From JBDHRG01 sp039807445 (lineage in GTDB: Bacteria > Pseudomonadota > Gammaproteobacteria > Competibacterales > Competibacteraceae), in assembly GCA_039807445.1 (NCBI GenBank), contig JBDHRG010000109.1, positions 1-13,905 on the forward strand: a DNA stretch of 13,905 nt, read 5' to 3'. A model generated the notes under the pieces. That model saw only the letters and a program-made list of their open reading frames with translations, had not been told where the DNA came from and did not search any database. The position numbers and the translations under genes were made by a program. This document shows, in pieces, positions 6,282-13,832 of the stretch. The number at the start of each line of letters is the position of its first letter. The first letter of the stretch is position 1.

Positions 6282-8921
6282 ATGATCTTCAAGCGATTGT
6301 TCCAGCGCCAGCCGAAGTGGCGCCATTCCGATCCCCGCGTGCGCCAGCAGGCGCTGGCGGCGCTGCCGGCCGACGACCCCGTGCTGATCGAGCTGGCCCG
6401 CACCGATGCCGATGCCGGCGTTCGCCGCGCCGCGCTCGAACGCCTCGACGCCCCGGAGCTGCTGCTCGAGCGCGTGCGCGACGAGGCGCACGCCGCGCTG
6501 CGCGAGGTCGCCGCCGCGCTGCTGCGCGCGCTGCTCGCCGGCCGCGTGCCGCCGGTGCCGCCGCTCGAGCGGCGGCTGGCGCTGTTGCCCGAGTGCCCGC
6601 CCGAGCTGTTCACGCACCTGGCGCTGGAAGCCGCCGAACCGGCGCTGCGGCTGGCGGCGGTCGCGCGCCTCGACGACCCCGACCGGCTGGCGACGGTCGC
6701 GCTGAGCGACGCCGCCGCCGACGTGCGGCTCGCCGCCGCCGAGCGCATCCACGACGCGTCGGCACTCGAGCGGCTCGCGCGCGATGCGCGCGGCCATGAC
6801 AAGCGCGTGCACCGGCTCGCGCGCGAGCGCCTCGACGCGATCGTCGCCGCGCACACACAGCGCCAGCGCTGCGAACAATTGTGCGCCGAGATCGAGGCGC
6901 TCGCCGCCGTCGCCGAGCTCGACGCCGGTCGACTGCTGCGCCTCGAACGCGAATGGGGCGAGCAAGCCGGGCGCGCAGCCTACGCGGCGCGCTTCGAAGC
7001 GGCGCGCGCCCCGGCGCGCGCAAAGCTCGAGGCGCAGAACGCACGCCTGCGCGAAGCCCAGCGCCTGCAGCGCGAACTCGGTGCCGCGCACGAGCGGCTC
7101 GCGCGCGGCGCCGATGTGGCGGAAGCCGAACTCGAGCGGCTCGAGCGCGAAGCCCGCGCCGCCGGCGCCGCGGGACCGAGCTTCCTCGACAGCCTGGACG
7201 AGCTGCGCGCGCAACTCGCGCAGCGCCGCCGCGCCGCAGTGCCGGTGCACGCCGCCGCGGGCTCCGGGCCGGGTGCGGCGCCGTCACCGACCGAGCGTCC
7301 GGCCGCCGTCGCCGAGGCGAAGCTCGATGCCGCAGCGTTCGAAGCCGAACTCGCGGCGCTGGAAACCGCGCTCGAGGCCGGCGAGCTGGCGCATGCCGAG
7401 CACGCGCACGCCCGCCTCGCGGCGCTGCGCGCCGAGGCCGGTGGTGCCGGACGCTTCGAGCGCCGGCTGCACGCCGCCGGCGCTCGGCTGCAGACGCTGC
7501 GCGGCTGGCGCCGCTGGGGTGGCAGTCAGGCACGCGAACACTTGTGCGACGATGCCGAGCGTCTCGCCGCCAGCGCCGATGCCGAAGCGCCCGACGAGAT
7601 CGCCCACCGCGTGCGCACGCTGCGCGAGGCATGGAAGCGGCTCGACCGCCAAGGCGTGCCGGCACCGCAGGCGCTGTGGGAGCGTTTCGACCGCGCGCTC
7701 GAAACCGCCTACGCCCCGTGCCGCGAGCACTTCGCCGCGCGCGCCGAGGCGCGCGCGCAGGCGCTCGCGGCGCGCACGGCGCTGTGCCAAGCGCTCGAGC
7801 GGCTCGAGGCCGACACCGACTGGCACGCGCCGGACTGGCGCACGGTCGAGCGCCACTTGCGCGAGGCGGTCCATACCTGGCGCGAAGCCGGCCCGGTCGA
7901 CCGCACCGAGCACAGGGCGCTCGAGCGCCGCTTCAGTGGCGCGCGCGCTGCGATCGAGCGGCGGCTCGACGCCGAGCGCAGCCGCGAGCGGGCGCGGCGC
8001 GAGGCGCTGATCGCGCGGCTCGCCGAGATCGCCGCGGGCGCGGACTTGCGCGCGGCGATCGCGGCAGCCAAAGAGGCGCAAGCCGAGTGGCCGCCGACGG
8101 TACAGCTGGCGCGCGCCGAAGAACAGGCGCTGTGGCTGCGCTTGCGGGCGGTCTGCGACGAAGTGTTCGCGCGCCGCGAGGCCGAACGCCATGCGCACGA
8201 TACCGAACGCGAGACCAGCCTCGCCGAGCGCGAAGCGCTGTGCGACGAGCTCGAGGCGCTGGCCACGCTCGAGCCACTCGAGGCGCTGCTCGCACGTCGC
8301 GCCGAGATCGACGCGCTCGAGGCACGCTGGGACGCGCTCGGCCCGGCGCCGCGCGCCATGGCCGCGCGCATCGAGCGCCGTCATGCGCACGCGTGGGAGG
8401 CGCTGCTCGCACGGCTGGCACAGGCCGAACGGGTCCGCGCGCGGCGCGCGGTGCGCGAGATCGCCGAAAAGGCGGCGCTGTGTGCGCGCGTCGAGGCGCT
8501 CGCGCTGACGGCGCAGCGCGAAGACTCGGTGCGGCTGCGTGCCGAATGGGACGAACTGGCACCGCTCGCACCGGCTACGGAAAAGCGCCTGACGGCACGT
8601 CTGGCGCAGGCGCTGGCGGCGCTCGACGACCCGGACGCGCGCGCGCGGTTGCGTGCGCAGCTGGCCGCCGGCGCCGAGGCGCGCGCGCGGCTGTGCCTGC
8701 GGCTGGAAGTACTGGCCGGGCTCGAGCCACCGTCCGAGCTGGCGCGCGACTACCTCGAGCTGCAGGTGTCGCGGCTGTCGGCTTCGCTGAACGGCGCGGT
8801 CGAATCGCCGGACGAGGCGGCGAGCGCGGTGATCGCCGACTGGTACTGCACCGCGGCCCCCGCCGACCCTGCGCTCGACACCCGCTTCGCGATGGCGCTG
8901 GTCGAGCTGGGAAGGGCGTGA
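6282..8921 (+). CDS. Large HEAT-like and DUF349 repeat protein, function unknown
   Basis: The protein has 879 residues and is mostly helical, rich in Ala, Arg, Glu and Leu. The first about 190 residues hold HEAT-like repeats, for example around DPRVRQQALAAL and AAADVRLAAAERI. A coiled-coil-like stretch follows (about 190-330). From about residue 440 come repeats of the DUF349 type, each with a conserved Trp: REAWKRLDRQGV (Trp451), HTWREAG (Trp533), AEWPP (Trp603), ARWDALG (Trp683) and AEWDELA (Trp756), spaced about 70-80 residues. DUF349 proteins are widespread in Proteobacteria and Actinobacteria, but I know of no established function. There is no signal peptide or membrane segment, so it is probably cytoplasmic and perhaps a scaffold. 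I chose the ATG at 6282 because the domain begins directly after it; an earlier in-frame ATG at 6183 lies inside the repeat hairpin. It is convergent with gshA. Confidence 0.9.
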   Translation: MIFKRLFQRQPKWRHSDPRVRQQALAALPADDPVLIELARTDADAGVRRAALERLDAPELLLERVRDEAHAALREVAAALLRALLAGRVPPVPPLERRLALLPECPPELFTHLALEAAEPALRLAAVARLDDPDRLATVALSDAAADVRLAAAERIHDASALERLARDARGHDKRVHRLARERLDAIVAAHTQRQRCEQLCAEIEALAAVAELDAGRLLRLEREWGEQAGRAAYAARFEAARAPARAKLEAQNARLREAQRLQRELGAAHERLARGADVAEAELERLEREARAAGAAGPSFLDSLDELRAQLAQRRRAAVPVHAAAGSGPGAAPSPTERPAAVAEAKLDAAAFEAELAALETALEAGELAHAEHAHARLAALRAEAGGAGRFERRLHAAGARLQTLRGWRRWGGSQAREHLCDDAERLAASADAEAPDEIAHRVRTLREAWKRLDRQGVPAPQALWERFDRALETAYAPCREHFAARAEARAQALAARTALCQALERLEADTDWHAPDWRTVERHLREAVHTWREAGPVDRTEHRALERRFSGARAAIERRLDAERSRERARREALIARLAEIAAGADLRAAIAAAKEAQAEWPPTVQLARAEEQALWLRLRAVCDEVFARREAERHAHDTERETSLAEREALCDELEALATLEPLEALLARRAEIDALEARWDALGPAPRAMAARIERRHAHAWEALLARLAQAERVRARRAVREIAEKAALCARVEALALTAQREDSVRLRAEWDELAPLAPATEKRLTARLAQALAALDDPDARARLRAQLAAGAEARARLCLRLEVLAGLEPPSELARDYLELQVSRLSASLNGAVESPDEAASAVIADWYCTAAPADPALDTRFAMALVELGRA

Positions 8922-8938
8922 ATCGAGTGCGGAGCAAT

Positions 8939-8991
8939 GGGTGAGGCGGAAAAGGCGGCGGCCTGACCGCGACTCCCCTCACGCCTCACCC
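8939..8991. repeat. Intergenic hairpin with heptad arms between convergent genes
   Basis: GGGTGAGGCG (8939-8948) and CGCCTCACCC (8982-8991) are a perfect 10-bp inverted repeat with a 33-base loop. The right side shows heptads CCCCTCA and CGCCTCA, then CCC (8975-8991). The right arm forms the last codons of gshA (Gly-Glu-Ala), so the element reaches into the gene end. It could act as a two-way block to transcription between DUF349 and gshA, but it lacks T-runs. Confidence 0.55.
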
Positions 8992-10592
8992 GCAAAGTAC
9001 CGCCGCAGGAATTCTCCGAACGGCAGTTCGTCGCTGGCCTCGATCGCGGCCTGTTCGGCCAGCGAGCGCCCGGCGAGCTCGACGAACCAGTTTTCGCGCT
9101 CGGGCGCCAGCGGCGTGGCGCGGTAGCGCGCGGCGTGGCGCTGCGACAGCGCCAGCGTGAACTCGACGAAATCCTGTCCGGCTTCACGCATCGCCGCCAG
9201 CACGCGCGCCGACGGCGTCCGCTGCGGGTCGGCGACGCGCGCGTGCATCGTCGCCAGCGCCTGCGCGTAGGGCCGCTCGGCGAGCCCGGCATCGAGCGCC
9301 GCAACGACCGGCGCCATCGCCTCGAGCACTTCGAACGCCCAGGCGGCGAGCCCGATCGGCTCGCCGGCGCGCACCAGCGTCAGCCCCGGCTCGCGGCCGC
9401 GCAGCGCCGCGCGCTCCAGGTTGGCGTCGATCGCCGGCTTTTCCTCGGCGCCGATCACCGGGCTGTCGGCCAGCGCGCAAAGCACCAGCAGCGCCTCGGC
9501 GAAGCGCAGCGCCCGCGCGTCGACGCCGCACGGCGCGAACGGGTCGAGGTCGAGCGAGCGCAGCTCGACGTAGGCGACGCCGCGGTTCGCCAGCGCCTCG
9601 CTCGGCTTTTCCAGACCGCGCGGCGGCTGCTTCGGCCGGATCGTGGTGTAGTACTCGTTCTCGATCTGCAGGATGTTGGCGTTGAGCTGGCGCCATTCGC
9701 CGTCGACCTGGACGCCGATCGCCTCGAAGCTCGGGCACGGCGTGCCGATCGCGCGCTTCAGGCTGGCGACGTAGGCGTCCAGGCTGTCGTAGCGCATGTC
9801 GGTGCCGCAGCCCTTGCTCTTGCGGTTCTGGTAGCCGATGCCGCTCATGCGCAGCGACGTCGCGTGCGCGCCGAAAGCGGTGTGTCGGTCGAGCTCGGTG
9901 AGGTCGGCCGGCTTGCCGTCGAGGAAGGATTTGCACACCGCCGGCGAAGCGCCGGTCAGGTACGGCACCAGCCAGCCGAGGCGCTGCAAGTTGCGGATCA
10001 GGCCGAAGTAGCCCTCGGAGACGAAGTCGTGCAGCGGGCGCTGCCCGCCCTCCAGCGCGTGCAGCGCGCGCCACGCGCGCTCGGGCAGCGAGAAATTGAA
10101 ATGCACGCCGGCGATCACTTGCATCAGCTTGCCGTAGCGGTAGCCGAGCCCGCGGCGGTAGACGTGCTTCATCAGGCCGAGGTTGGAATCGCCGTACCGG
10201 CCGATCGGGATCGAGGCTTCGCCTTCGACCACGCACGGCATCGACGAAGCCCATACCATTTCGCCGTCGAGCCGGCCATGCACGAAGCGGTGGATCTCGT
10301 CGAGGAAGCCGACGCACGCCTCGGTGTCGGCCAGCGGCGGCGTGATGAACTCGAGCAGCGCCTCGGAATAATCGGTGGTGATGCACGGGTGGGTCAGCGC
10401 CGAACCGAGCGCCACCGGATGCGGGGTCTGCGCGATGCGCGCGGCGGCGTCGACCCGCAGCGATTCTTTCTCGAGGCCGCGCAAGCCGCCCTGGAGCACG
10501 GAAGAGCCGGCTTCGGCCAGCAGGCGGGCCAGACGCTGTTGTGCGGAACGGTACACGGGATCGCTCTCGGCTGGGATGATCGGGCGCATCAT
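8979..10592 (-). CDS. gshA: Glutamate-cysteine ligase (gamma-glutamylcysteine synthetase), proteobacterial type
   Basis: GshA joins L-glutamate and L-cysteine using ATP, the first and limiting step of glutathione synthesis in the cytoplasm. The protein is about 537 residues and aligns by eye with Escherichia coli GshA: RGLEKESLRV, ALGSALTHPCITTDYSEALLEFITPP (split here as ALGSALTHPC and TTDYSEALLEFITPP), SMPC, GRYGDSNLG followed by YRRGLGYRYG, GVHFNFSLP, GCGTDMRYDSLDAYV and YVELRSLDLDPFAPCG. The start is uncertain: ATGs at 10622, 10592 and 10589 are in frame and none has a clear ribosome binding site. I give 10592, which drops an Ala/Val-rich tail unlikely to belong to the domain. The C-terminus is shaped by the repeat hairpin. 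It is divergent from gap, across a region with paired promoters. No gshB is visible in the window. Confidence 0.93.
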   Translation of the reverse strand: MMRPIIPAESDPVYRSAQQRLARLLAEAGSSVLQGGLRGLEKESLRVDAAARIAQTPHPVALGSALTHPCITTDYSEALLEFITPPLADTEACVGFLDEIHRFVHGRLDGEMVWASSMPCVVEGEASIPIGRYGDSNLGLMKHVYRRGLGYRYGKLMQVIAGVHFNFSLPERAWRALHALEGGQRPLHDFVSEGYFGLIRNLQRLGWLVPYLTGASPAVCKSFLDGKPADLTELDRHTAFGAHATSLRMSGIGYQNRKSKGCGTDMRYDSLDAYVASLKRAIGTPCPSFEAIGVQVDGEWRQLNANILQIENEYYTTIRPKQPPRGLEKPSEALANRGVAYVELRSLDLDPFAPCGVDARALRFAEALLVLCALADSPVIGAEEKPAIDANLERAALRGREPGLTLVRAGEPIGLAAWAFEVLEAMAPVVAALDAGLAERPYAQALATMHARVADPQRTPSARVLAAMREAGQDFVEFTLALSQRHAARYRATPLAPERENWFVELAGRSLAEQAAIEASDELPFGEFLRRYFAGEA

Positions 10593-10652
10593 AACCGCCG
10601 CGACCGGCGCGCCGCGAGCCATCGCGGATGCCGCCGGGCCCGTCGGTAACGC

Positions 10653-10658
10653 ATTGTA
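10653..10658 (-). promoter_or_regulatory. Candidate -10 box for gshA
   Basis: TACAAT on the minus strand, about 60 bases upstream of the gshA start, would place the start site near 10646. A good -35 is not visible at 16-18 bases spacing. It is the exact mirror of the TACAAT box on the plus strand at 10702-10707, with 8 identical bases (ATTGTAGC/GCTACAAT), which supports a shared regulatory region. Confidence 0.4.
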
Positions 10659-10677
10659 GCGCCGCTGTAGTCTGCGC

Positions 10678-10707
10678 TTGCCCCTGCCGCGAGGCGGCAG
10701 CTACAAT
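10678..10707 (+). promoter_or_regulatory. Candidate sigma-70 promoter for gap
   Basis: TTGCCC (10678-10683) and TACAAT (10702-10707) are separated by 18 bases, close to the sigma-70 pattern. Transcription would start near 10714, leaving a leader of about 80 bases before the gap ATG. The promoter is supported by position and consensus only. Confidence 0.6.
10684..10700. promoter_or_regulatory. Palindrome filling the gap promoter spacer (possible operator)
   Basis: CTGCCGC and GCGGCAG form a perfect 7-bp inverted repeat around GAG, placed exactly between the -35 and -10 boxes. A dimeric regulator bound here would be expected to compete with RNA polymerase. No known regulator motif is claimed. 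GC-rich DNA gives short palindromes by chance, but this position is suggestive. Confidence 0.4.
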
Positions 10708-10766
10708 CCGCGCGCGCTCGGGCCTGATTCTGCTGGGGTTTTCCGCGGAGCGGGCCGGGCCTCCTT

Positions 10767-10796
10767 ATGTCAGACCGCCTTGGAACTCGCGCATGA
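10767..10796 (+). CDS. Possible 9-codon leader ORF coupled to gap
   Basis: ATG at 10767 opens a frame of nine codons (MSDRLGTRA) whose TGA stop at 10794-10796 overlaps the gap ATG at 10793 as ATGA. This would allow reinitiation at gap, whose own ribosome binding site is weak. There is no Shine-Dalgarno sequence before the leader ATG; the preceding CCTCCTT is anti-Shine-Dalgarno-like. The call is therefore tentative and may be chance. Confidence 0.2.
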   Translation: MSDRLGTRA

Positions 10797-12241
10797 GCCA
10801 GACGCAGCATGACTTGATTTTGCAGGACTGGAAAAAGCAGCAGGAGCTGGCCGAGGAGATGCTCCCGCTGATCGGCAAGCTGTACCGCGACCGTGGCGTC
10901 GTCTTGCGCGTCTATGGCCGCCTGATCGTCAACTGCTCGACGATCGATATCCTCAAGGCCCACCGCTTCGCGCGCCAGCACGAAGGCGTCGAGCTCGACA
11001 TCCGCGACAGCTTCGCGGTGCTCAAGGCGCTGTCGCAGCTCGAACTGGCGCCGGCACGCATCGACCTCGGCAAGCTGACTCGCGCCTGGCAGCGCCAGGG
11101 CGAGGGCTGCGAGCTACGCGACTTCCTGCAGACGGCGCTCGTCGACGCGCTCGGTGACAATGCGCAGAAGTCGATGGAGCCCAAGGATGTGGTGCTGTTC
11201 GGTTTCGGCCGCATCGGCCGCCTGCTGGCACGCCTGTTGATCGAGCGCACCGGTTCGGGCAACAAGCTGCGCCTGCGCGCGATCATCGTGCGCAAGGGCA
11301 AGGGCAACGACCTCGAGAAGCGCGCCAGCCTGCTCCGCCGCGACTCGGTGCACGGCCCGTTCAACGGCACCATCGTCATCGACGAGGCGAACCAGGCGCT
11401 GATCGCCAACGGCAACTTCATCAAGATCATCTACGCCGACACCCCCGGCTCGGTCGATCTGAACACCCACGGCATCAAGGATGCGCTGCTGGTCGACAAC
11501 ACCGGCAAGTGGGCCGATATCGAGGGCCTGTCGAAACACCTCGAAGGCAAGGGCGTCGCCCGGGTGCTGCTGACCGCGCCGAGCAAGGGCGAGGGCATCA
11601 AGAACATCGTCTTCGGCGTCAACCACCAGACGATCACCGCCGACGACAAGATCGTGTCGGCTGCCTCGTGCACCACCAACGCGATCACGCCGGTGCTCAA
11701 GGCGCTCAACGAGCGGTACGGCATCGTCGACGGCCACGTCGAGACGGTACACTCGTACACCAACGACCAGAACCTGATCGACAACTACCACAAGGCCGAC
11801 CGCCGTGGCCGTGCGGCAGCGCTGAACATGGTCATCACCTCGACCGGCGCCGCCAAGGCCGTCGCCAAGGCACTGCCCGAGCTGACCGGCAAGCTGACCG
11901 GCAACGCGATCCGCGTGCCGACGCCGAACGTGTCGATGGCGATCCTGTCGCTGAACCTCGAGCAGGCCACCAGCAAGGACGAGCTCAACGCCTACCTGCG
12001 CGAGATCGCGCTGCACTCGCCGCTGTCGGAGCAGGTCGACTACACTGCCTCGACCGAGATCGTCTCGACCGACATCGTCGGCTCGCGCCATGCCGGCGTG
12101 GTCGATTCACAGGCGACGATCGCCAGCGGCAAACGCTGCGTGCTGTACGTCTGGTACGACAACGAGTTCGGCTACAGCTGCCAGGTGGTGCGCGTGATGC
12201 AGCAGATGTGCGGCATCCGCCTGCCGAGCCTGCCGCGCTGA
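10793..12241 (+). CDS. gap: Glyceraldehyde-3-phosphate dehydrogenase, long form with N-terminal extension
   Basis: The enzyme oxidatively phosphorylates glyceraldehyde 3-phosphate, or runs in reverse in gluconeogenesis. The protein has 482 residues, about 145 more than the usual 330-340. Residues 1-130 are an extra helical-looking domain (starting MSQTQHDLILQDWKKQQ). The catalytic part follows: NAD-binding GFGRIGRL (137-144), catalytic Cys293 in ASCTTNA, His320 in HSYTNDQ, TSTGAAKAV and NAIRVPTPNVS for substrate phosphate, and WYDNEFGYS near the end. The commonly conserved second Cys of SCTTNC is Ala. Long forms of this kind occur in Pseudomonas and related bacteria beside a standard Gap, and some are thought to serve gluconeogenesis; the direction and cofactor here are not determined. 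The ATG at 10793 has only a weak GGA upstream. It is divergent from gshA and ends at a strong terminator shared with dacB. Confidence 0.95.
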   Translation: MSQTQHDLILQDWKKQQELAEEMLPLIGKLYRDRGVVLRVYGRLIVNCSTIDILKAHRFARQHEGVELDIRDSFAVLKALSQLELAPARIDLGKLTRAWQRQGEGCELRDFLQTALVDALGDNAQKSMEPKDVVLFGFGRIGRLLARLLIERTGSGNKLRLRAIIVRKGKGNDLEKRASLLRRDSVHGPFNGTIVIDEANQALIANGNFIKIIYADTPGSVDLNTHGIKDALLVDNTGKWADIEGLSKHLEGKGVARVLLTAPSKGEGIKNIVFGVNHQTITADDKIVSAASCTTNAITPVLKALNERYGIVDGHVETVHSYTNDQNLIDNYHKADRRGRAAALNMVITSTGAAKAVAKALPELTGKLTGNAIRVPTPNVSMAILSLNLEQATSKDELNAYLREIALHSPLSEQVDYTASTEIVSTDIVGSRHAGVVDSQATIASGKRCVLYVWYDNEFGYSCQVVRVMQQMCGIRLPSLPR

Positions 12242-12248
12242 CGCTGAC

Positions 12249-12278
12249 GCAAAAGCCGGCCCCGAGGCCGGCTTTTGC
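12249..12278. terminator. Bidirectional intrinsic terminator between gap and dacB
   Basis: GCAAAAGCCGGCC (12249-12261) and GGCCGGCTTTTGC (12266-12278) form a perfect 13-bp stem with a 4-base loop. The GC core is flanked by A4 and T4, so the structure works in both directions. It lies 7 bases past the gap stop and 18 bases from the dacB stop, between convergent genes. Confidence 0.9.
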
Positions 12279-12296
12279 GGGTGCCCGAAGCGCGCT

Positions 12297-13721
12297 TCAG
12301 TGCGCGTGCACCCAGCGCAGCAGCGCCGCTTGCAGCGCGCGCGCGGCGTCGGGGTTCAGATCCTTCTGGTTGTGCAGCACGACCACCGCGTAGCGCTTGC
12401 CGCTCTTCGCCTGGACGTAGCCGGCGATCGCGCGCACCTCGTCGAGGCTGCCGGTCTTCAAGTGTGCGACCAGCCCGCCATCGCGGTTCAGCCGGCGTGC
12501 CGTGCCGTCCTGGCCGGCCAGCGCCAGCGAGGCGACGAACTCGGCACCATAGGGGTGCGTGTACGCCGCTTCGAGGGCGCGGCCGAGCTGGCGCGCACTG
12601 ACACGGGCGCTGCGCGACAGCCCCGAACCGTTGTCGATCACCAGCCCTGCGCTCGGCACACCGTGTGCGGCGAGCACCTTCAGCACCGCCGCCCTGCCCT
12701 TCTCGACCGTACCCGGCGCGCCGCCGTCCTCGGCACCCAGCGTCAGCAGCAGCATGCGCGCCATCGCGTTGTTGCTGTGCTTGTTGACGCCGAGCAGCAC
12801 TTCGGCGAGCGGCGGTGACTGCTGACGGTAGAACAGCCGATCGCCGGCCTCGACGCGGCCGCTGCGCGCCTCGCCATTGATGCTGCCGCCGAGCTCGTGC
12901 CACAGCCCACGGAACAGCGCGCCGACATAGGCGTTGCCACGCAGCACGACGCGGTTCAGCTCGGTTTCGCCGCAGGCGGCGGCGTAATCGCCGTCGAAAC
13001 CGACGATCGGGCCACGGCCGTCGGAAGTCTGCGTCATCGCCGGCTGGCGGTGCCCCGGCTCGCAGGGGCCATCGGCCAAGTACAGCAGGTTTTCGATCCG
13101 CAAGCCGGGCAGCGCCGGCCGGGCGACGATGTCGACGCGTCTGGCCTCGGCATTGGGCAGGAACAGGAAGCGCACCGCCTGGAAGTTCAGCAGCGTCGCG
13201 CGCGGAATCACGTTGTAGACGCGCTCGGGCTGGTCGTCGAAGGCAGCAGGGTCTTCGGGTGGGGACTGGAAATGGCTGTCGTCGATCACCAGTCCGCCGC
13301 GGATCTCGCGTAAGCCGCGCTCGCGCAGCGCACGCAGCAGCAGCCACACCCGCTCCTCGACCAGCCAGGGGTCGCCGTAGCCCTTGATCACCAGATCGCC
13401 TTCCAGGCGACCATTGCCCAGCGGACCGCGCAGGTAGATCTCGGTCGGCCAGGCATAGACCGGACCGAGGCGGTCGAGCGCCGCGAACGCCGTCAGCAGC
13501 TTGATCGTCGAGGCGGGCTGGCGCGGTACATCGGCTGCGTGTTCGAGCGGGGGCTCCCCCGCGCCCGGCTCGTGCACGTAGAAGCTGACGGCTTCCGCCG
13601 GCAGTCCCTGGTGCTCGAGCACCTGCTGCAGCGGCGGCGGCAGCGCCGCGCTAGCGGCACCGACCGACGCCAGCAACGCGATCCAGGCAATTCGAGCAAC
13701 GAGAGTCTTGAACGGTCGCAA
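12297..13721 (-). CDS. dacB: D-alanyl-D-alanine carboxypeptidase/endopeptidase (PBP4 family, peptidase S13)
   Basis: DacB trims peptidoglycan stem peptides or cleaves cross-links in the periplasm. The protein has 474 residues from the TTG start. Its signal peptide is clear: basic N-region (MRPFKTLVAR), hydrophobic core (IAWIALLASVG) and AASA before a likely cleavage at residue 25/26. The serine penicillin-binding motifs are Ser71-Thr-Ile-Lys74 (SxxK), Ser316-Asn-Asn (SxN) in KHSNN, and Lys422-Thr-Gly (KTG) in HLKTGSL. The long insert between SxxK and SxN is typical of PBP4. I chose TTG at 13721 because GGAGGA lies 6 bases upstream and it gives a normal signal peptide; an in-frame ATG at 13757 has no ribosome binding site and adds 12 residues before the basic region. 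It lies downstream of the rRNA operon on the same strand, with a terminator between. Confidence 0.94.
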   Translation of the reverse strand: MRPFKTLVARIAWIALLASVGAASAALPPPLQQVLEHQGLPAEAVSFYVHEPGAGEPPLEHAADVPRQPASTIKLLTAFAALDRLGPVYAWPTEIYLRGPLGNGRLEGDLVIKGYGDPWLVEERVWLLLRALRERGLREIRGGLVIDDSHFQSPPEDPAAFDDQPERVYNVIPRATLLNFQAVRFLFLPNAEARRVDIVARPALPGLRIENLLYLADGPCEPGHRQPAMTQTSDGRGPIVGFDGDYAAACGETELNRVVLRGNAYVGALFRGLWHELGGSINGEARSGRVEAGDRLFYRQQSPPLAEVLLGVNKHSNNAMARMLLLTLGAEDGGAPGTVEKGRAAVLKVLAAHGVPSAGLVIDNGSGLSRSARVSARQLGRALEAAYTHPYGAEFVASLALAGQDGTARRLNRDGGLVAHLKTGSLDEVRAIAGYVQAKSGKRYAVVVLHNQKDLNPDAARALQAALLRWVHAH

Positions 13722-13727
13722 CGGGGA

Positions 13728-13733
13728 TCCTCC
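13728..13733 (-). promoter_or_regulatory. Shine-Dalgarno site that sets the TTG start of dacB
   Basis: GGAGGA on the minus strand lies 6 bases before TTG (13721-13719), ideal spacing and sequence. It lies inside the longer frame that begins at ATG 13757, which argues against that earlier start. Confidence 0.75.
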
Positions 13734-13789
13734 GAAACCGGTAGCCAAACCGAGCATGATCGATCAGACCGACACGGTACACGCTGCAA

Positions 13790-13823
13790 CAAAAAAAGCC
13801 CTCCCCGCGCGGGGGGAGGGCTT
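13790..13823 (-). terminator. Intrinsic terminator of the rRNA operon
   Basis: On the minus strand AAGCCCTCCCC and its complement (13813-13823 with 13796-13806) form an 11-bp GC-rich stem around a 6-base loop. A run of seven T and then GTTG follows. It lies about 10 bases after the 5S 3' end, the expected place for the end of an rrn operon, and separates it from dacB. Confidence 0.92.
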
Positions 13824-13832
13824 GTACAGGGG

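Noticed and set aside
6881..8944. 687-codon frame overlapping the DUF349 gene in another phase
   Set aside because: Arg/Ala-rich shadow; the DUF349 frame has regularly spaced Trp repeats and a coherent domain order.
8939..8991. Intrinsic terminator between DUF349 and gshA
   Set aside because: The stem is good, but neither strand has a T-run after it and the loop is long; kept as a repeat element instead.
9135..10649. 504-codon plus-strand frame opposite gshA
   Set aside because: It mirrors gshA, whose motifs are unmistakable; the opposite translation has no domain signal.
11114..12091. 325-codon minus-strand frame opposite gap
   Set aside because: Antisense shadow of a strongly conserved catalytic domain.
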